From Thiodiazotropha sp040506775 (GTDB lineage: Bacteria; Pseudomonadota; Gammaproteobacteria; Chromatiales; Chromatiaceae): DNA of 64,000 nt. The DNA is taken from the NCBI GenBank assembly GCA_040506775.1, contig JBEVWC010000002.1:124001-188000 (forward strand), read 5' to 3'. Below, one piece after another: positions 27,325 through 37,200 of this stretch. The number at the start of each line of letters is the position of its first letter. Position 1 is the first letter of the stretch. The translations under genes and the position numbers were made by a program. Below the pieces are notes generated by a model. The model was not told where the DNA came from and did not search any database. It saw only the letters and a program-made list of their open reading frames with translations.

Positions 27325-27476
27325 CTTTCCCTGGGAGTGGAGTCAGGTGAATGGGGTAGTTACGGAAACGCTTTGCAGGCCGATATGGGTGTAGCCTGAG
27401 TGCGTTTCACGACAAACGAAAGGGTATCAGATCCTACCCTGATAGGGGAGAGGCGCCTGAGTGAATTACAGTGCCG

Positions 27477-29210
27477 TTATTTTGGATTTTTCCATACGTA
27501 AAGCACTTCCACCTTGTTGCCGGGATCATGGAAGCGTAGCTGTTTGCTGAGGGACTCCACCAGTAACAGTCCTCTGCCGCTGTAGAGCTGTTCATCGGCC
27601 AGGTCACGTTTGATATTCTGATAATCGAATCCCTGACCGCTGTCTTCAACAGTGATCAGTATGAACCCCCCATCAGACTGACTGTGAATACCCAGTTTGA
27701 GATGGATCCTTCCCTGGGTCAGGTCATTCAGTCGCTGTTCACGTTGTTGAAAATAGTTGGTGAAGCCGTCCTCTCCCTGTTTCAGGTCCGAATCGAGCCG
27801 CAGTACACCGTGATCCAGGGCATTGATGTAGAGTTCCGTGAGAATTGTGAACAGGGGCCGTCTGTGTTCATGCAGTCCGGCCGTTTCCTGGATTGAGTTG
27901 ATCAGCACAGGAATCGGGTCTGCCTGTCTGAGTTGGGAGCCGTACAGTGTGTATTGAAACTCGATACAGTTCCGGTGTTCCAGTACCCGGTAGGAATCGG
28001 GGAGATCCTGGGGTATTTCACCCGGCAGGGTATGTCGGCCCCAGGCCGGAAACAGCTCGCGTACCAACGGAACTTCGACCACGCTGATGTCATCGTCCTG
28101 GGGGGCCTGTTTACAGAAGGATTCCAGTTCCACGGAGAGTCGGTCGATTATGTAATGGTCGTCGAGGGCCTGCTGGATGATGTCGAGATAACGCGGCTGA
28201 CCAAACAGTTCACCCTGGGCATTGCGTGCTTCGGTGACCCCGTCGGTCGCGAGTATGACCCGGTCGCCCTCATCGATCCGCAGATGATAGAACTCATCCT
28301 TGAACTCAAGATCCGGTGCGATACCCAGCGGTAGCGAGCGAGACTTGATCCGCTCCTTGATCACCCCGGTCTGCTGCTCCACCAGATAGCAGTCCGGCAT
28401 ACCGCAGTTGATAATGGTGATATGGTCGAGTTGATGATCCACCTTGACGAACTGAACGGCGAGAAACATGCCTGAGGGCAGCAGACTGTGCAGTTTATTG
28501 TTGATGGCGTAGAGGATCTGTTGCGGAGCAAAACCCTTTGCCGTCATCGAACGAAACGCCTCGGATGTGGGCAGGGCGCCGAGAGCTGCGGCCAACCCGT
28601 GTCCGGTGAAGTCGCCCAGCAGCACGTACAGATCGTGAGACGGGGCGAATGCGGTAAGCATCAGGTCGCCGCTGAACACGCTGGCGGGTTTCAACAGGGT
28701 GTGGATATGCTCCAGGGCCACGTTCCCGGCAACCACGGCGCCACTGAATACCTGCTCCGCAATCTCTTCATCTCTCTGCATGCGGCTGTAGAGCGCGCGG
28801 GTATCCTGGTGCAGGGTGCGGATTCGTTCCATCGCCTGCATCTTGGCGGACAGTATGGTTTGACTGTAGGGCTTGGATAGAAAATCATCGCCGCCGGCTT
28901 CGATACAGCGGGCCACGGCCCGCTCATCCGACATGGCGGTGAGGAATATCACCGGGATGAAGTGATCTCCGGCCAGTTCCTTGATCTTTTCCGTGGCCAG
29001 ATAGCCGTCCATCACCGGCATCATCACATCCATGAAGATGATATCCGGTTCATGTTCCTGGAACACCGCAACCGCCTCCGCGCCGTTCTCAGCCTCAATG
29101 ACCTGATAACCCCGTTTTTTCAGCAGGGCCTTGAGGATCATTCTGTTGGTGATCTCATCCTCGACGATCAGTGCGAGACCATGGGGTTTGATGCTGCTGG
29201 GGTTGTTCAT
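27477..29210 (-). CDS. Response regulator with PP2C-type phosphatase and anti-sigma-type HATPase domains (HsbR-like)
   Basis: The roughly 577-residue cytoplasmic protein has three parts. A CheY-like receiver (about 10-130) carries phospho-acceptor Asp61 (IIFMDVMMPVMDG) and the Lys of LSKPYS. A SpoIIE/RsbU-type PP2C phosphatase (about 150-385) has metal-binding FSGDL, GDFTGHGLAAA and ILATDGVTEARN. A C-terminal RsbW-like HATPase (about 440-577) has ELYINALDHG, DSGQGFD and YSGRGLLLVESL. Pseudomonas HsbR has this layout and both phosphorylates and dephosphorylates a STAS anti-sigma antagonist. No separate STAS gene is adjacent, but the divergent transporter gene encodes an N-terminal STAS domain. 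ATG at 29210 is preferred to a TTG at 29225. Confidence 0.85.
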   Translation of the reverse strand: MNNPSSIKPHGLALIVEDEITNRMILKALLKKRGYQVIEAENGAEAVAVFQEHEPDIIFMDVMMPVMDGYLATEKIKELAGDHFIPVIFLTAMSDERAVARCIEAGGDDFLSKPYSQTILSAKMQAMERIRTLHQDTRALYSRMQRDEEIAEQVFSGAVVAGNVALEHIHTLLKPASVFSGDLMLTAFAPSHDLYVLLGDFTGHGLAAALGALPTSEAFRSMTAKGFAPQQILYAINNKLHSLLPSGMFLAVQFVKVDHQLDHITIINCGMPDCYLVEQQTGVIKERIKSRSLPLGIAPDLEFKDEFYHLRIDEGDRVILATDGVTEARNAQGELFGQPRYLDIIQQALDDHYIIDRLSVELESFCKQAPQDDDISVVEVPLVRELFPAWGRHTLPGEIPQDLPDSYRVLEHRNCIEFQYTLYGSQLRQADPIPVLINSIQETAGLHEHRRPLFTILTELYINALDHGVLRLDSDLKQGEDGFTNYFQQREQRLNDLTQGRIHLKLGIHSQSDGGFILITVEDSGQGFDYQNIKRDLADEQLYSGRGLLLVESLSKQLRFHDPGNKVEVLYVWKNPK

Positions 29211-29744
29211 CGATGGGCAATCCAAAAGTTCACAGGGTCGTTGCGAATATCATGCACAAGTGTAGAACCCTACACTAAAGCCAATTCGGCTCGATCTCAC
29301 AACGCAACAGGACTGCCACGAGTGAGTATTGCCGTGTCCCCGGGAGTCCTGTCCTGGTGTGACACAAGCTGCCTACATCACCCGGCTTGGAGTACTCCGT
29401 CGCCAGGTGCGGATAAAATTGATACCTGTTCCGGTTGAGTAATCCTGTGCCTGGAGGGAATGACAGGGATCCCTGGTTCACAGTGCTTGTGCAGGAGGGA
29501 CCGTAACACGTGCATTATGATTGCTGGGTCCGCCTTGAAACCATTCCAATTAAGGCAGAATTACTCGACCGTATATCGAGTATTGGCGGACTGCTGTGCA
29601 TTTCCTTGAGTGTTATGGGGAAGTTCCCGGGTGGAAAACTGACTTTGTGGGGTATGGGTTGTTATCATGTTGCTGAATCGGGTCGCCATGAGCGGCACCC
29701 TTTGGCACGGATGGGAGCTTACTTGAGCGTTCAGGAGCACAGAT
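29211..29744. other. Divergent intergenic region between the HsbR-like gene and the MCE transporter operon
   Basis: These 534 bases hold no convincing gene. Visible items are a dyad AGTGTAG-aacc-CTACACT at 29259-29276 in the likely promoter zone of the leftward gene, another dyad TACTCGA-7-TCGAGTA at 29562-29582, and a candidate rightward promoter at 29639-29668. The length is generous for two promoters and could hide a small RNA, for which I see no clear terminator. Confidence 0.5.
29639..29668 (+). promoter_or_regulatory. Possible sigma-70 promoter of the MCE transporter operon
   Basis: CTGACT and TATCAT are separated by 18 bp, about 75 bp before the TTG start at 29745. The -10 differs from consensus at one base and the -35 at two. 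Confidence 0.4.
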
Positions 29745-30875
29745 TTGCCAGATGAATCGCTGAAAATCTCCAACCCTTCCGGGGATTGGGTCGTTTTGTG
29801 CTTTTTCGGCGACTGGACGTTGGGTTCTCCTGTGTATCCCTGGCCGTCGTTGCAACGGGACCTGGCCGGCCGCAGCGGACTGAAGCGCGTGAGTATCGAT
29901 ACCCAGGGATTGCAGCACTGGGACAGCCGGCTGCTGATCATGCTGAAACAGATTCAAGCCTTCTGCGAACAACAGGGCCTTGTCCTGGAACTCAATCAGG
30001 TTCCGGAGGGTATGCAACGCCTGCTGGGTCTGGAGCGCGCGGTCACGGATCGCGATCTGACCCACACTGATCCGCCGGCTCCCGGGATTCTGCATCGTAT
30101 CGGTACCGGGGTGCTGATCGCCTGGAAGGAGTCTGTCGATTTCACCGAGTTTGCCGGGGAGCTGGTGTTGGCCATGGGCCGTCTGCTCAAAGGCAGAAGC
30201 CGCTTCCGCTGGGTCGATTTTTTTCATGCGCTGCAGGCCGCGGGCCCCGAAGCCCTGCCGATCGTGAGCCTCATCGCGATACTCGTTGGGGCGGTGCTGG
30301 CATTTGTTGGGGCCATCCAGTTGCAGATGTTCGGCGCCGAGATCTATGTGGCAAATCTCGTGGCGCTGGGGGCGTTCCGTGAAATGGGCGCGATGATGAC
30401 CGCAATCATCATGGCCGGGCGCACCGGGTCGGCATACGCCGCACAGATCGGAACCATGCAGGTCAACGATGAGTTGGATGCACTCAAGACCTTCGGCATT
30501 CCGGTCATCGATTTCCTGGTGCTGCCGAGGGTTCTGGCAATGGTGATCATGATGCCTCTGCTGACGATCTGGGCCAATCTCCTGGGCATCCTTGGCGGGC
30601 TGCTGGTGGGTGTTCTGGTGCTGAACCTCTCTCTGCTGGAGTACCTGACCCAGACCCACAATGCGATCGGCTGGGACGATCTGGCGGTGGGTCTTGTGAA
30701 AAGCGTGCTGTTCGGCATCGTCATTGCCATGTCAGGCTGCCTGAGGGGTCTGCAGTGTGGGCGTGACTCCTCCGCAGTGGGTCGGGCCACCACCTCTGCG
30801 ATGGTGACCGCGATCCTGCTGATTGTCATCTGGGACGCCATCACCACCATACTGTTCAACCGTTTGGGCATCTGA
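29745..30875 (+). CDS. MlaE-family lipid ABC transporter permease with N-terminal STAS domain
   Basis: The 376-residue protein has a STAS-like domain (about 10-105) followed by an MlaE/YrbE permease (about 135-375) with five or so membrane segments and the family's GALREMGAMMTAII-like, AGRTGSAYAAQIGTMQVNDELDAL and LPRVLAMV motifs. The start is TTG, supported by AGGAG 8 bp upstream. In the STAS part, the segment around HWDSRLLIML keeps the Asp-Ser of the STAS motif. It is the first gene of a four-gene operon (permease, ATPase, MCE protein, lipoprotein) that should move lipids between the membranes. The STAS part plays the role of MlaB in Mla systems. Confidence 0.88.
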   Translation: MPDESLKISNPSGDWVVLCFFGDWTLGSPVYPWPSLQRDLAGRSGLKRVSIDTQGLQHWDSRLLIMLKQIQAFCEQQGLVLELNQVPEGMQRLLGLERAVTDRDLTHTDPPAPGILHRIGTGVLIAWKESVDFTEFAGELVLAMGRLLKGRSRFRWVDFFHALQAAGPEALPIVSLIAILVGAVLAFVGAIQLQMFGAEIYVANLVALGAFREMGAMMTAIIMAGRTGSAYAAQIGTMQVNDELDALKTFGIPVIDFLVLPRVLAMVIMMPLLTIWANLLGILGGLLVGVLVLNLSLLEYLTQTHNAIGWDDLAVGLVKSVLFGIVIAMSGCLRGLQCGRDSSAVGRATTSAMVTAILLIVIWDAITTILFNRLGI

Positions 30876-31663
30876 TGAACCTGAATCCGCAACAGGCCCC
30901 GTCGTGCATCAGCGACACCCATATCGAGGTGCGGGGGTTGACCATGGCGTACGGTTCCCGTGTCATCCAGCGGGATCTGAACTTCCGCATCCGCCGCGGA
31001 GATGTCTTCATCATCATGGGGGGCAGCGGGTGTGGCAAGAGTACCCTGTTGCGCCACCTGATCGGCCTGAGGCGCCCGGCCCAGGGAAGCGTTATTTACG
31101 AGGGTGAGTCGTTTTGGGAACTGGACAGTGCCGGGCGGCAACGGATCATGCGTCGTATGGGCGTGCTCTACCAGAGTGGGGCGCTATGGACTCACATGAC
31201 CCTGGCGGAAAATGTGGCCTTGCCGCTGCAGACCTACACCCGGCTGCCGGCATCCGAGATCCAGGAACTCGTCTCCTTCAAGCTCAGCCTGGTGGGACTG
31301 AAGGGATTCGAACGTTACTATCCGTCGGAAATCAGTGGGGGCATGCAGAAGCGTGCGGGACTGGCCCGGGCCATGGCCCTGGATCCGGAACTGCTGTTCT
31401 TCGACGAACCCTCCGCCGGGCTTGATCCGGTGAGTGCGAAACGTCTTGACGACCTGATCCTCGAATTGAGCGAAAGCCTGGGCACGACCATCGTCGTGGT
31501 GACCCATGAATTGGCAAGTATCTTCGCCATAGGGCATGATGCCATTTTCCTGGATCCAGAGACGAAAACCCTGATTGCACAGGGAAATCCACGGGAGTTG
31601 CGGGATAGTTCCCGGGATCCCAAGGTGCGGGAATTTCTCTCCCGCGGTGAAGAGGGAGGATAA
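30875..31663 (+). CDS. MlaF-type ABC transporter ATP-binding protein
   Basis: The 262-residue nucleotide-binding subunit has Walker A GGSGCGKSTLLRHLIG, signature ISGGMQKRAGLARA, Walker B LLFFDEPSAGLDP and switch His in VVTHEL. MlaF-like proteins have the SGGM signature seen here. The start overlaps the permease stop (TGATG). It ends with a charged tail (SRGEEGG). It powers the lipid transporter made with the preceding permease. Confidence 0.92.
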   Translation: MNLNPQQAPSCISDTHIEVRGLTMAYGSRVIQRDLNFRIRRGDVFIIMGGSGCGKSTLLRHLIGLRRPAQGSVIYEGESFWELDSAGRQRIMRRMGVLYQSGALWTHMTLAENVALPLQTYTRLPASEIQELVSFKLSLVGLKGFERYYPSEISGGMQKRAGLARAMALDPELLFFDEPSAGLDPVSAKRLDDLILELSESLGTTIVVVTHELASIFAIGHDAIFLDPETKTLIAQGNPRELRDSSRDPKVREFLSRGEEGG

Positions 31664-31670
31664 GGTCAGT

Positions 31671-32681
31671 ATGCCATCCAAGGTCAGTCCAACACTCATA
31701 GGATCTTTCGTGCTGGCGAGTCTGGTGCTGGGTCTGGGGGTGATATTCCTGTTTTCCGGCAGCAAACTCTCCCATGAGGCGACCCGTTTCATCGTCTATT
31801 TCGAGGGTGATGTGAAAGGCCTCCAGGTGGGGTCGCCGGTCAACTTTCGAGGCGTCAAAGTCGGCCAGGTTGAACGCATGTCGATCACCTACTCGAGGGA
31901 TACCCAGACCTTCCGCATTCCGGTCATTATCGGCATCGAGGATGAACGGGTTAAGGTCGACGGTGTGATGACCGACGAAGTGGGCAAGCTGGACCTGAAA
32001 GACCTGATCCAGCAGGGTTTGCGCGCCCGCCTCAACCTGCAGAGCCTGGTGACGGGTAAACTGGAGATCGAACTCGATTTTCAGCCCAATACCCCGATTC
32101 GCCTGGTGGACACCAACGAAGCCTATCCGGAGATTCCCACGGTTCAGTCGGGAATGGAGAAAATAGCAACCGCGATTGAGCAGTTACCCATCGAACGCAT
32201 CACCCGTCGCCTCTCGGAAATGCTCGATAACATCGATCAATTGGCGGAGCAGGGGGATTTCAAACGCTTTATCGGCGCCATGATCCGCATTGCCGATCGC
32301 CTCGACAGCGTGACCGAAGTGCTGAATCAGCAGGCTCCGCAGATTCTCGAGAACAGCAGCCTGACTCTGAAACAAGCGCAGCAGAGCCTGGACGAAATCC
32401 GCCAGACCGCCGTGCAGACCCAGTCTTTGATCTCCGGGATGGAGAAGGATCTCGCCAGGGCTTTTGATAACTGGGATAAGACCCTGGCCAGCGGTGACCG
32501 GACCTTCCGTCAGGTGGGTGATGTTGCGAATTCCGCGAATCTGTTGCTCAAAGAGGATTCCGAAGTGGTGCAACAGATGAAAGCGGCACTGCAGGAACTA
32601 GGCGCCGCGGCGCGCTCCATCCGGATCATGTCCGAGTATCTGGAACGCCATCCCGAAGCACTGATCAGGGGTAAACAGTAA
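31671..32681 (+). CDS. MCE-domain (MlaD/PqiB-like) membrane-anchored lipid transport protein
   Basis: The 336-residue protein starts with one membrane helix (about 8-29), then a single MCE domain (about 38-115, with VKGLQVGSPVNFRGVKVGQV), then a long helical and likely coiled-coil region rich in Gln, Asp and Leu (about 160-330). Such proteins form hexameric rings with a lipid channel in the periplasm. The start at 31671 follows AAGG; an upstream extension overlaps the ATPase gene and does not fit the family. The long C-terminal helix suggests a needle-like extension as in PqiB and differs from short MlaD. Confidence 0.88.
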   Translation: MPSKVSPTLIGSFVLASLVLGLGVIFLFSGSKLSHEATRFIVYFEGDVKGLQVGSPVNFRGVKVGQVERMSITYSRDTQTFRIPVIIGIEDERVKVDGVMTDEVGKLDLKDLIQQGLRARLNLQSLVTGKLEIELDFQPNTPIRLVDTNEAYPEIPTVQSGMEKIATAIEQLPIERITRRLSEMLDNIDQLAEQGDFKRFIGAMIRIADRLDSVTEVLNQQAPQILENSSLTLKQAQQSLDEIRQTAVQTQSLISGMEKDLARAFDNWDKTLASGDRTFRQVGDVANSANLLLKEDSEVVQQMKAALQELGAAARSIRIMSEYLERHPEALIRGKQ

Positions 32682-32684
32682 CCG

Positions 32685-33299
32685 ATGAAACCATCTCAAC
32701 ACATCCACGGGCCTGCCCTGTTACTGCTTGTGATTTTCCTGGCAGGCTGTGCCAGTCCCTCCCAACCCACCCGGTTTTACCGCATGGACAACGCGGTATC
32801 CGGCGTGCAGTCCCAGGATCTGCTGCCTGAGTCGAACCGGCTCATCATCGGTGTGGATCAGGTCTCTGTCGCGGCCTATCTGGATCGTCCGCAGATTGTC
32901 CAGCGTCTCACTGAACACCGCTTGAAACTTCACGAGTTCGACCAGTGGGCGGGATCGTTTCAGGATAATCTGAAAGTCACTTTGGGCGAGTCATTGCAGC
33001 AGGCCCTGCCTGATCGGCAGGTCATTACCGCCCCCTGGCCCGGCAACCTGCAGCCCGACTATCGGCTCAGTTTGATGATCCAGCAGTTTGACTGGGTGGA
33101 AGACCGGATCATCGTGCGAGGTACCTGGAGCATGATCCGTGAGACAACCCGCCGCCTGGTGATACTGCAGCGGGTCAGTTTCGAGGAGCCGCTGCAGGGT
33201 TCGGATATCGATGCGGTCGTCAGCGCCGCCAAGCGCAGTGTTGATCGTTGGGCTGGGATGGTTGCGCAACGCATTCAAGGTGAAATCGCCCCGTTATAG
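32685..33299 (+). CDS. ABC-type transport auxiliary lipoprotein (PqiC-like)
   Basis: The 204-residue lipoprotein has a signal peptide ending in the lipobox LAGC near residue 22, so it is an outer- or inner-membrane lipoprotein. The mature part fits the ABC auxiliary lipoprotein family (YPxRFYRM-like RFYRMDN, DRPQIVQR, FDQWAGSFQDNL). In Pqi-like systems this protein links the MCE tunnel to the outer membrane. It begins 3 bp after the MCE gene and ends the operon. Confidence 0.87.
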   Translation: MKPSQHIHGPALLLLVIFLAGCASPSQPTRFYRMDNAVSGVQSQDLLPESNRLIIGVDQVSVAAYLDRPQIVQRLTEHRLKLHEFDQWAGSFQDNLKVTLGESLQQALPDRQVITAPWPGNLQPDYRLSLMIQQFDWVEDRIIVRGTWSMIRETTRRLVILQRVSFEEPLQGSDIDAVVSAAKRSVDRWAGMVAQRIQGEIAPL

Positions 33300-33361
33300 G
33301 AGACTCCACCGGGTTGCCCGCAATACGGGTTTACCCCGCTGAGCGTGAATGGACCGCCTCG

Positions 33362-34081
33362 TCAATTGGGTGACGGAATGTTCTCCTGGGGAGGCACTTC
33401 AGGTGCGGGATCGACGGCGGCGGGGACCGGCTCGATGACCGGTATCTCATAGCGTTCGGCCACTGCGATGATGCCCAGAACCGGGTGGTCGAGATAGTTC
33501 AGCTGGCCGCTGCGCATCCGGCGCGTCTCCTGCATCCGGTAGCCCTGGTATGCCGGAGGGTAGCTCAGACCCTGCTGAGCGCCCGCCTCATACTCGGCAG
33601 GCAGACGCAACAGAATATCCGCCTCCATGTGCAGGTATCTTTTCAGTCCGAAACTCACCCGGCCTTCCAACTTGGGCAGTCCACTGCCGTCATCCGATGC
33701 CAGACTGAAATAGACCGGTTCGGCCTGCTCCGGGGCGTGGACCGGTTGGCGCCAGGCCATTAGATAGAGCGGCCGGTAGTCCCTGGACCTGCGCAGGGTT
33801 TGCCAGGTATCTGCAAGCTGTTGATCCTCTGCCGGCAGTTGAACGAAGGGAATTGCCTGGTCGTTGACCACCGCGGATCCCCTGGACAGGTAGACTGCCC
33901 CGTCCTGCGATGGCTCGCCAGGATCCATGGGCCAGTGTTCAGTGGATCCCGCACCCGCTGCGATGCGCTGAAAAACCAGAACCTCGAACTGGTACCAGGG
34001 TGTATCCCCCGCATCGTCCTGCGCTGCGGCCAGGCCAGGCAGGATGAAAATTAACCACAAGAGGAGTCGAGTTCGTGTCAT
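33362..34081 (-). CDS. csiV: CsiV-family periplasmic protein
   Basis: The 239-residue protein has a signal peptide (LLLWLIFILPGLAAA) and then the CsiV family pattern WYQFEVLVFQR at the start of the mature part, with VYFSL and GRVSFGLKRYLHMEADILL later and a proline-rich tail. Vibrio CsiV helps cell-wall synthesis through LpoA. Position beside mfd matches Pseudomonas. It is 198 bp downstream of mfd on the same strand. Confidence 0.8.
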   Translation of the reverse strand: MTRTRLLLWLIFILPGLAAAQDDAGDTPWYQFEVLVFQRIAAGAGSTEHWPMDPGEPSQDGAVYLSRGSAVVNDQAIPFVQLPAEDQQLADTWQTLRRSRDYRPLYLMAWRQPVHAPEQAEPVYFSLASDDGSGLPKLEGRVSFGLKRYLHMEADILLRLPAEYEAGAQQGLSYPPAYQGYRMQETRRMRSGQLNYLDHPVLGIIAVAERYEIPVIEPVPAAVDPAPEVPPQENIPSPN

Positions 34082-34279
34082 TGCGCTACCTGCTTCTCAA
34101 GACCGTGATCAGTCGGGTTGCCAATCGCTCCGCGCAGGGTATGGCTTGTGACGCCACTGAATGCGCGCACAGGCGTGGTGTAGTCCTGTGGCTGCCCGAC
34201 TTCTAAATAGCGGTTTCCTAGCCCGATGGGTTGCCATGCAGTCAACCTGGAAAATGGGCGATTCCGCGTAAACATCCAT

Positions 34280-37200
34280 TCAGTCTACCAGGATGTCGAG
34301 CAGTTCATGAATCTTTTTCACCCTTGCCTCAGGGGCCTCCATTGCGACCAGATAGCGGAGTTTGTCGCCCCCTTCGAGGCGATATTTTTGCGGTTGTTGC
34401 TGAATCAGCATGATCAGCCGGGTCGGGTCCAGTTTCGGGGTTTCATCGAACAGCAGCCGGCCGCCTTTCGGTCCCGCTTCGATTTTCCGGATGCCCAGAG
34501 GATGTGCCCGTAGCTTCAGCTCGGTGATCGCAAACAGATTCTTTGCGGGTTCCGGCAGCAAACCGAAGCGGTCGATCATCTCCACCTGCAGGTCGCGCAG
34601 TTCACCGCTGTCCCTGGCACTCGCGATACGTTTGTAGAGCACCAGACGGCTGTGCACATCCGGCAGATAATCCTCGGGCAGCAGGGCAGGAATATTGAGT
34701 TCGATCTCCGTGCCGTGGTCCAGGGGACGGTCCAGTTCCGGCTGGCGTCCCGACTTCAAAGCGCTGACCGCACGCTCCAGAAGTTCGGTGTACAGGGAGA
34801 ACCCTATTTCGTGGATCTGTCCACTCTGTTCCTCGCCCAGCAGTTCGCCGGCGCCTCGGATCTCCAGATCATGGGTGGCCAGGGTGAAACCGGCACCCAG
34901 GTCTTCCAGGGATTCGATGGCCTCCAGACGTTTCTTGGCATCAGAGGTCATACTCCCGGGAGGAGGCGCGAGCAGATAGGCATAGGCCCGGTGGTGCGAA
35001 CGGCCCACCCGGCCGCGGATCTGGTGCAGTTGGGCCAGTCCCAGTTTGTCGGCGCGATTGATGATGATGGTGTTGGCGGTGGGTACGTCGATACCGCTCT
35101 CCACAATCGTGGTGCACACCAGCAGGCTGAAACGCTGATGATAGAAATCGCGCATGATGCCTTCGAGCTGACGCTCCCGCATCTGGCCATGAGCGATCTG
35201 CAGGCGCATTCCTGGCATCAGGGTCTCCAGACGCTGCGCCATGTTTTCGATGGTGTTGACCTCGTTGTGCAGGAAATAGATCTGTCCGCCGCGCTTGAGT
35301 TCACGCTGGATCGCCTCGCGGATCAGGTTGTCGTTCCACTGGCTGACGAAGGTCTTGACCGGGTGGCGCAGGGCAGGGGGGGTGGCAATGATGGAGAGGT
35401 CGCGCATCCCCGACATGGCCATGTTGAGGGTGCGGGGTATCGGTGTCGCGGTCAGGGTCAACAGATCGACCTCGCTGCGCAGCGCCTTCAAGCGCTCCTT
35501 GTGCCGCACACCGAAGCGATGTTCCTCATCGATGATAACCAGCCCGAGATTATGGAACTTCACCCCCTCCGAGAGGAGTTTGTGGGTACCGACCACGATG
35601 TCGATCTTGCCCGCGGCCAGGCCATCGAGCACCTGTTGCTGCTGTTTGCCGGTACGAAACCTGGACAGGCTCTCTACCCGGATCGGCCAGTCGGCAAACC
35701 GATCCGCAAAATTCTGGTAGTGCTGCTGGGCCAGCAGGGTGGTGGGTACCAGCACCACGACCTGGCGATTCCCCTGGGTGGCGACGAATGCGGCACGCAT
35801 TGCGACCTCGGTCTTGCCGAATCCCACATCGCCGCAGACCACCCGGTCCATCGGTTGGGGCGAGGTCATGTCCTGCAGTACCGCTTCGATGGTCTGCTGC
35901 TGATCCGGGGTTTCCTCAAATTCGAAAGAGGCGGCGAATGCCTGGTATTCCGCATCCGGTGATGGAAAGGCGACACCCTGTCGAGCTGCACGACGGGCGT
36001 AGATCTCCAGCAGTTCGGCAGCGACATCACGGATCTGCTTGGCCGCCTTGCGCTTGATCTTTTCCCACTGATCCCCGCCCAGGCGATGCAGAGGCGCCTG
36101 CTCTGGCGAGGCCCCGGCATAGCGGCTGATCAGATGCAGGGAGGAGACCGGTACGTAGAGTTTGTCCCCCTTGGCATACTCGAGGGTGAGAAATTCCGTG
36201 GTTTGTCCTCCCACTTCCAGGGTCTGCAACCCCAGATAACGTCCGACGCCATGATCCTCATGCACCACAGGCGCACCAATGTGCAGTTCGGTGAGATTGC
36301 GGACAATCTGGTCGGGATCCTGGCTGACCTTGCGGCGACGGCGTTCCTGACGCACCCGCTCACCATAGAGCTGGGTCTCCGTGATCAGGGCGATGCCCGG
36401 ATCCTCAAGCCACAGGCCCTGCTCCAGGGGGGCGACACACAGGGCGAGAGGTTGATCGCCGTGCAGAAAATCCTCCCAGGTGCTGGCTGCTTTCACCCCA
36501 ATGCCCAGGTCTCTCAGCGCGCTTTGCAGTAACTCGCGACGTCCTGCGCCTTCTGCGATGAACAGGATCCGCTTGTGATCCGGAGGGCCATCGATGAAGC
36601 TTTTCAGTGCCTGGGCAGGGGTTTTACTGCGCGCCTGAAAGGCCACCGGCGGTGGCACCCGGGTGGCGTAATTCACCGGCTCGGCATAGCCCTTGGCCCG
36701 GGAGGCCACCGAAGTGGTGCTGATCGTGACCAGATTGCGCTCCTTGATCCGGGCGACCAGTTCATCCTCGCTCAGATAGAGGCTCTGCGGTGGGAGTATG
36801 GGACGCTCGATGTCGTAACGACGTTCCTCGTAGCGCTGCTTCACATCCTCCAGAAAACGACCTGACTGTTCCCGGGTCTCCTCGAACTGAATCAGCATGT
36901 GCTGATCCGGCAGGTAGTCGAACAGGGTCATGGTCTGCTCGAAAAACAGGGGCAGGTAGTATTCCAGGCCACTGGGCACCCGGCCGTCTGAGACGTCCTG
37001 GTAGATCAGGCTTTTCTGCAGATCCCCCTCGAATCGGATGCGGTAATTGCGTCGGAATTGTCCGATACCGGCTTCATCCAGGGGGAATTCCCGGGCCGGC
37101 AGGAGTTCGATCCTTGGGATTTTTTCATCCGAGCGCTGAGACTCCGGATCAAAGGTGCGGATGGTATCGACTTCATCGTCGAACAGGTCGATGCGAAAGG

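Noticed and set aside
27420..27470. Terminator between the HsbR-like gene and the 2-phosphoglycerate kinase gene (TATCAG/CTGATA stem)
   Set aside because: The stem is only 6 bp with an 8-nt loop and a short T run, too weak to assert.
34652..35962. A 436-codon open frame on the plus strand opposite mfd
   Set aside because: It has an antisense-type composition and no recognisable domain, and mfd is intact on the other strand.
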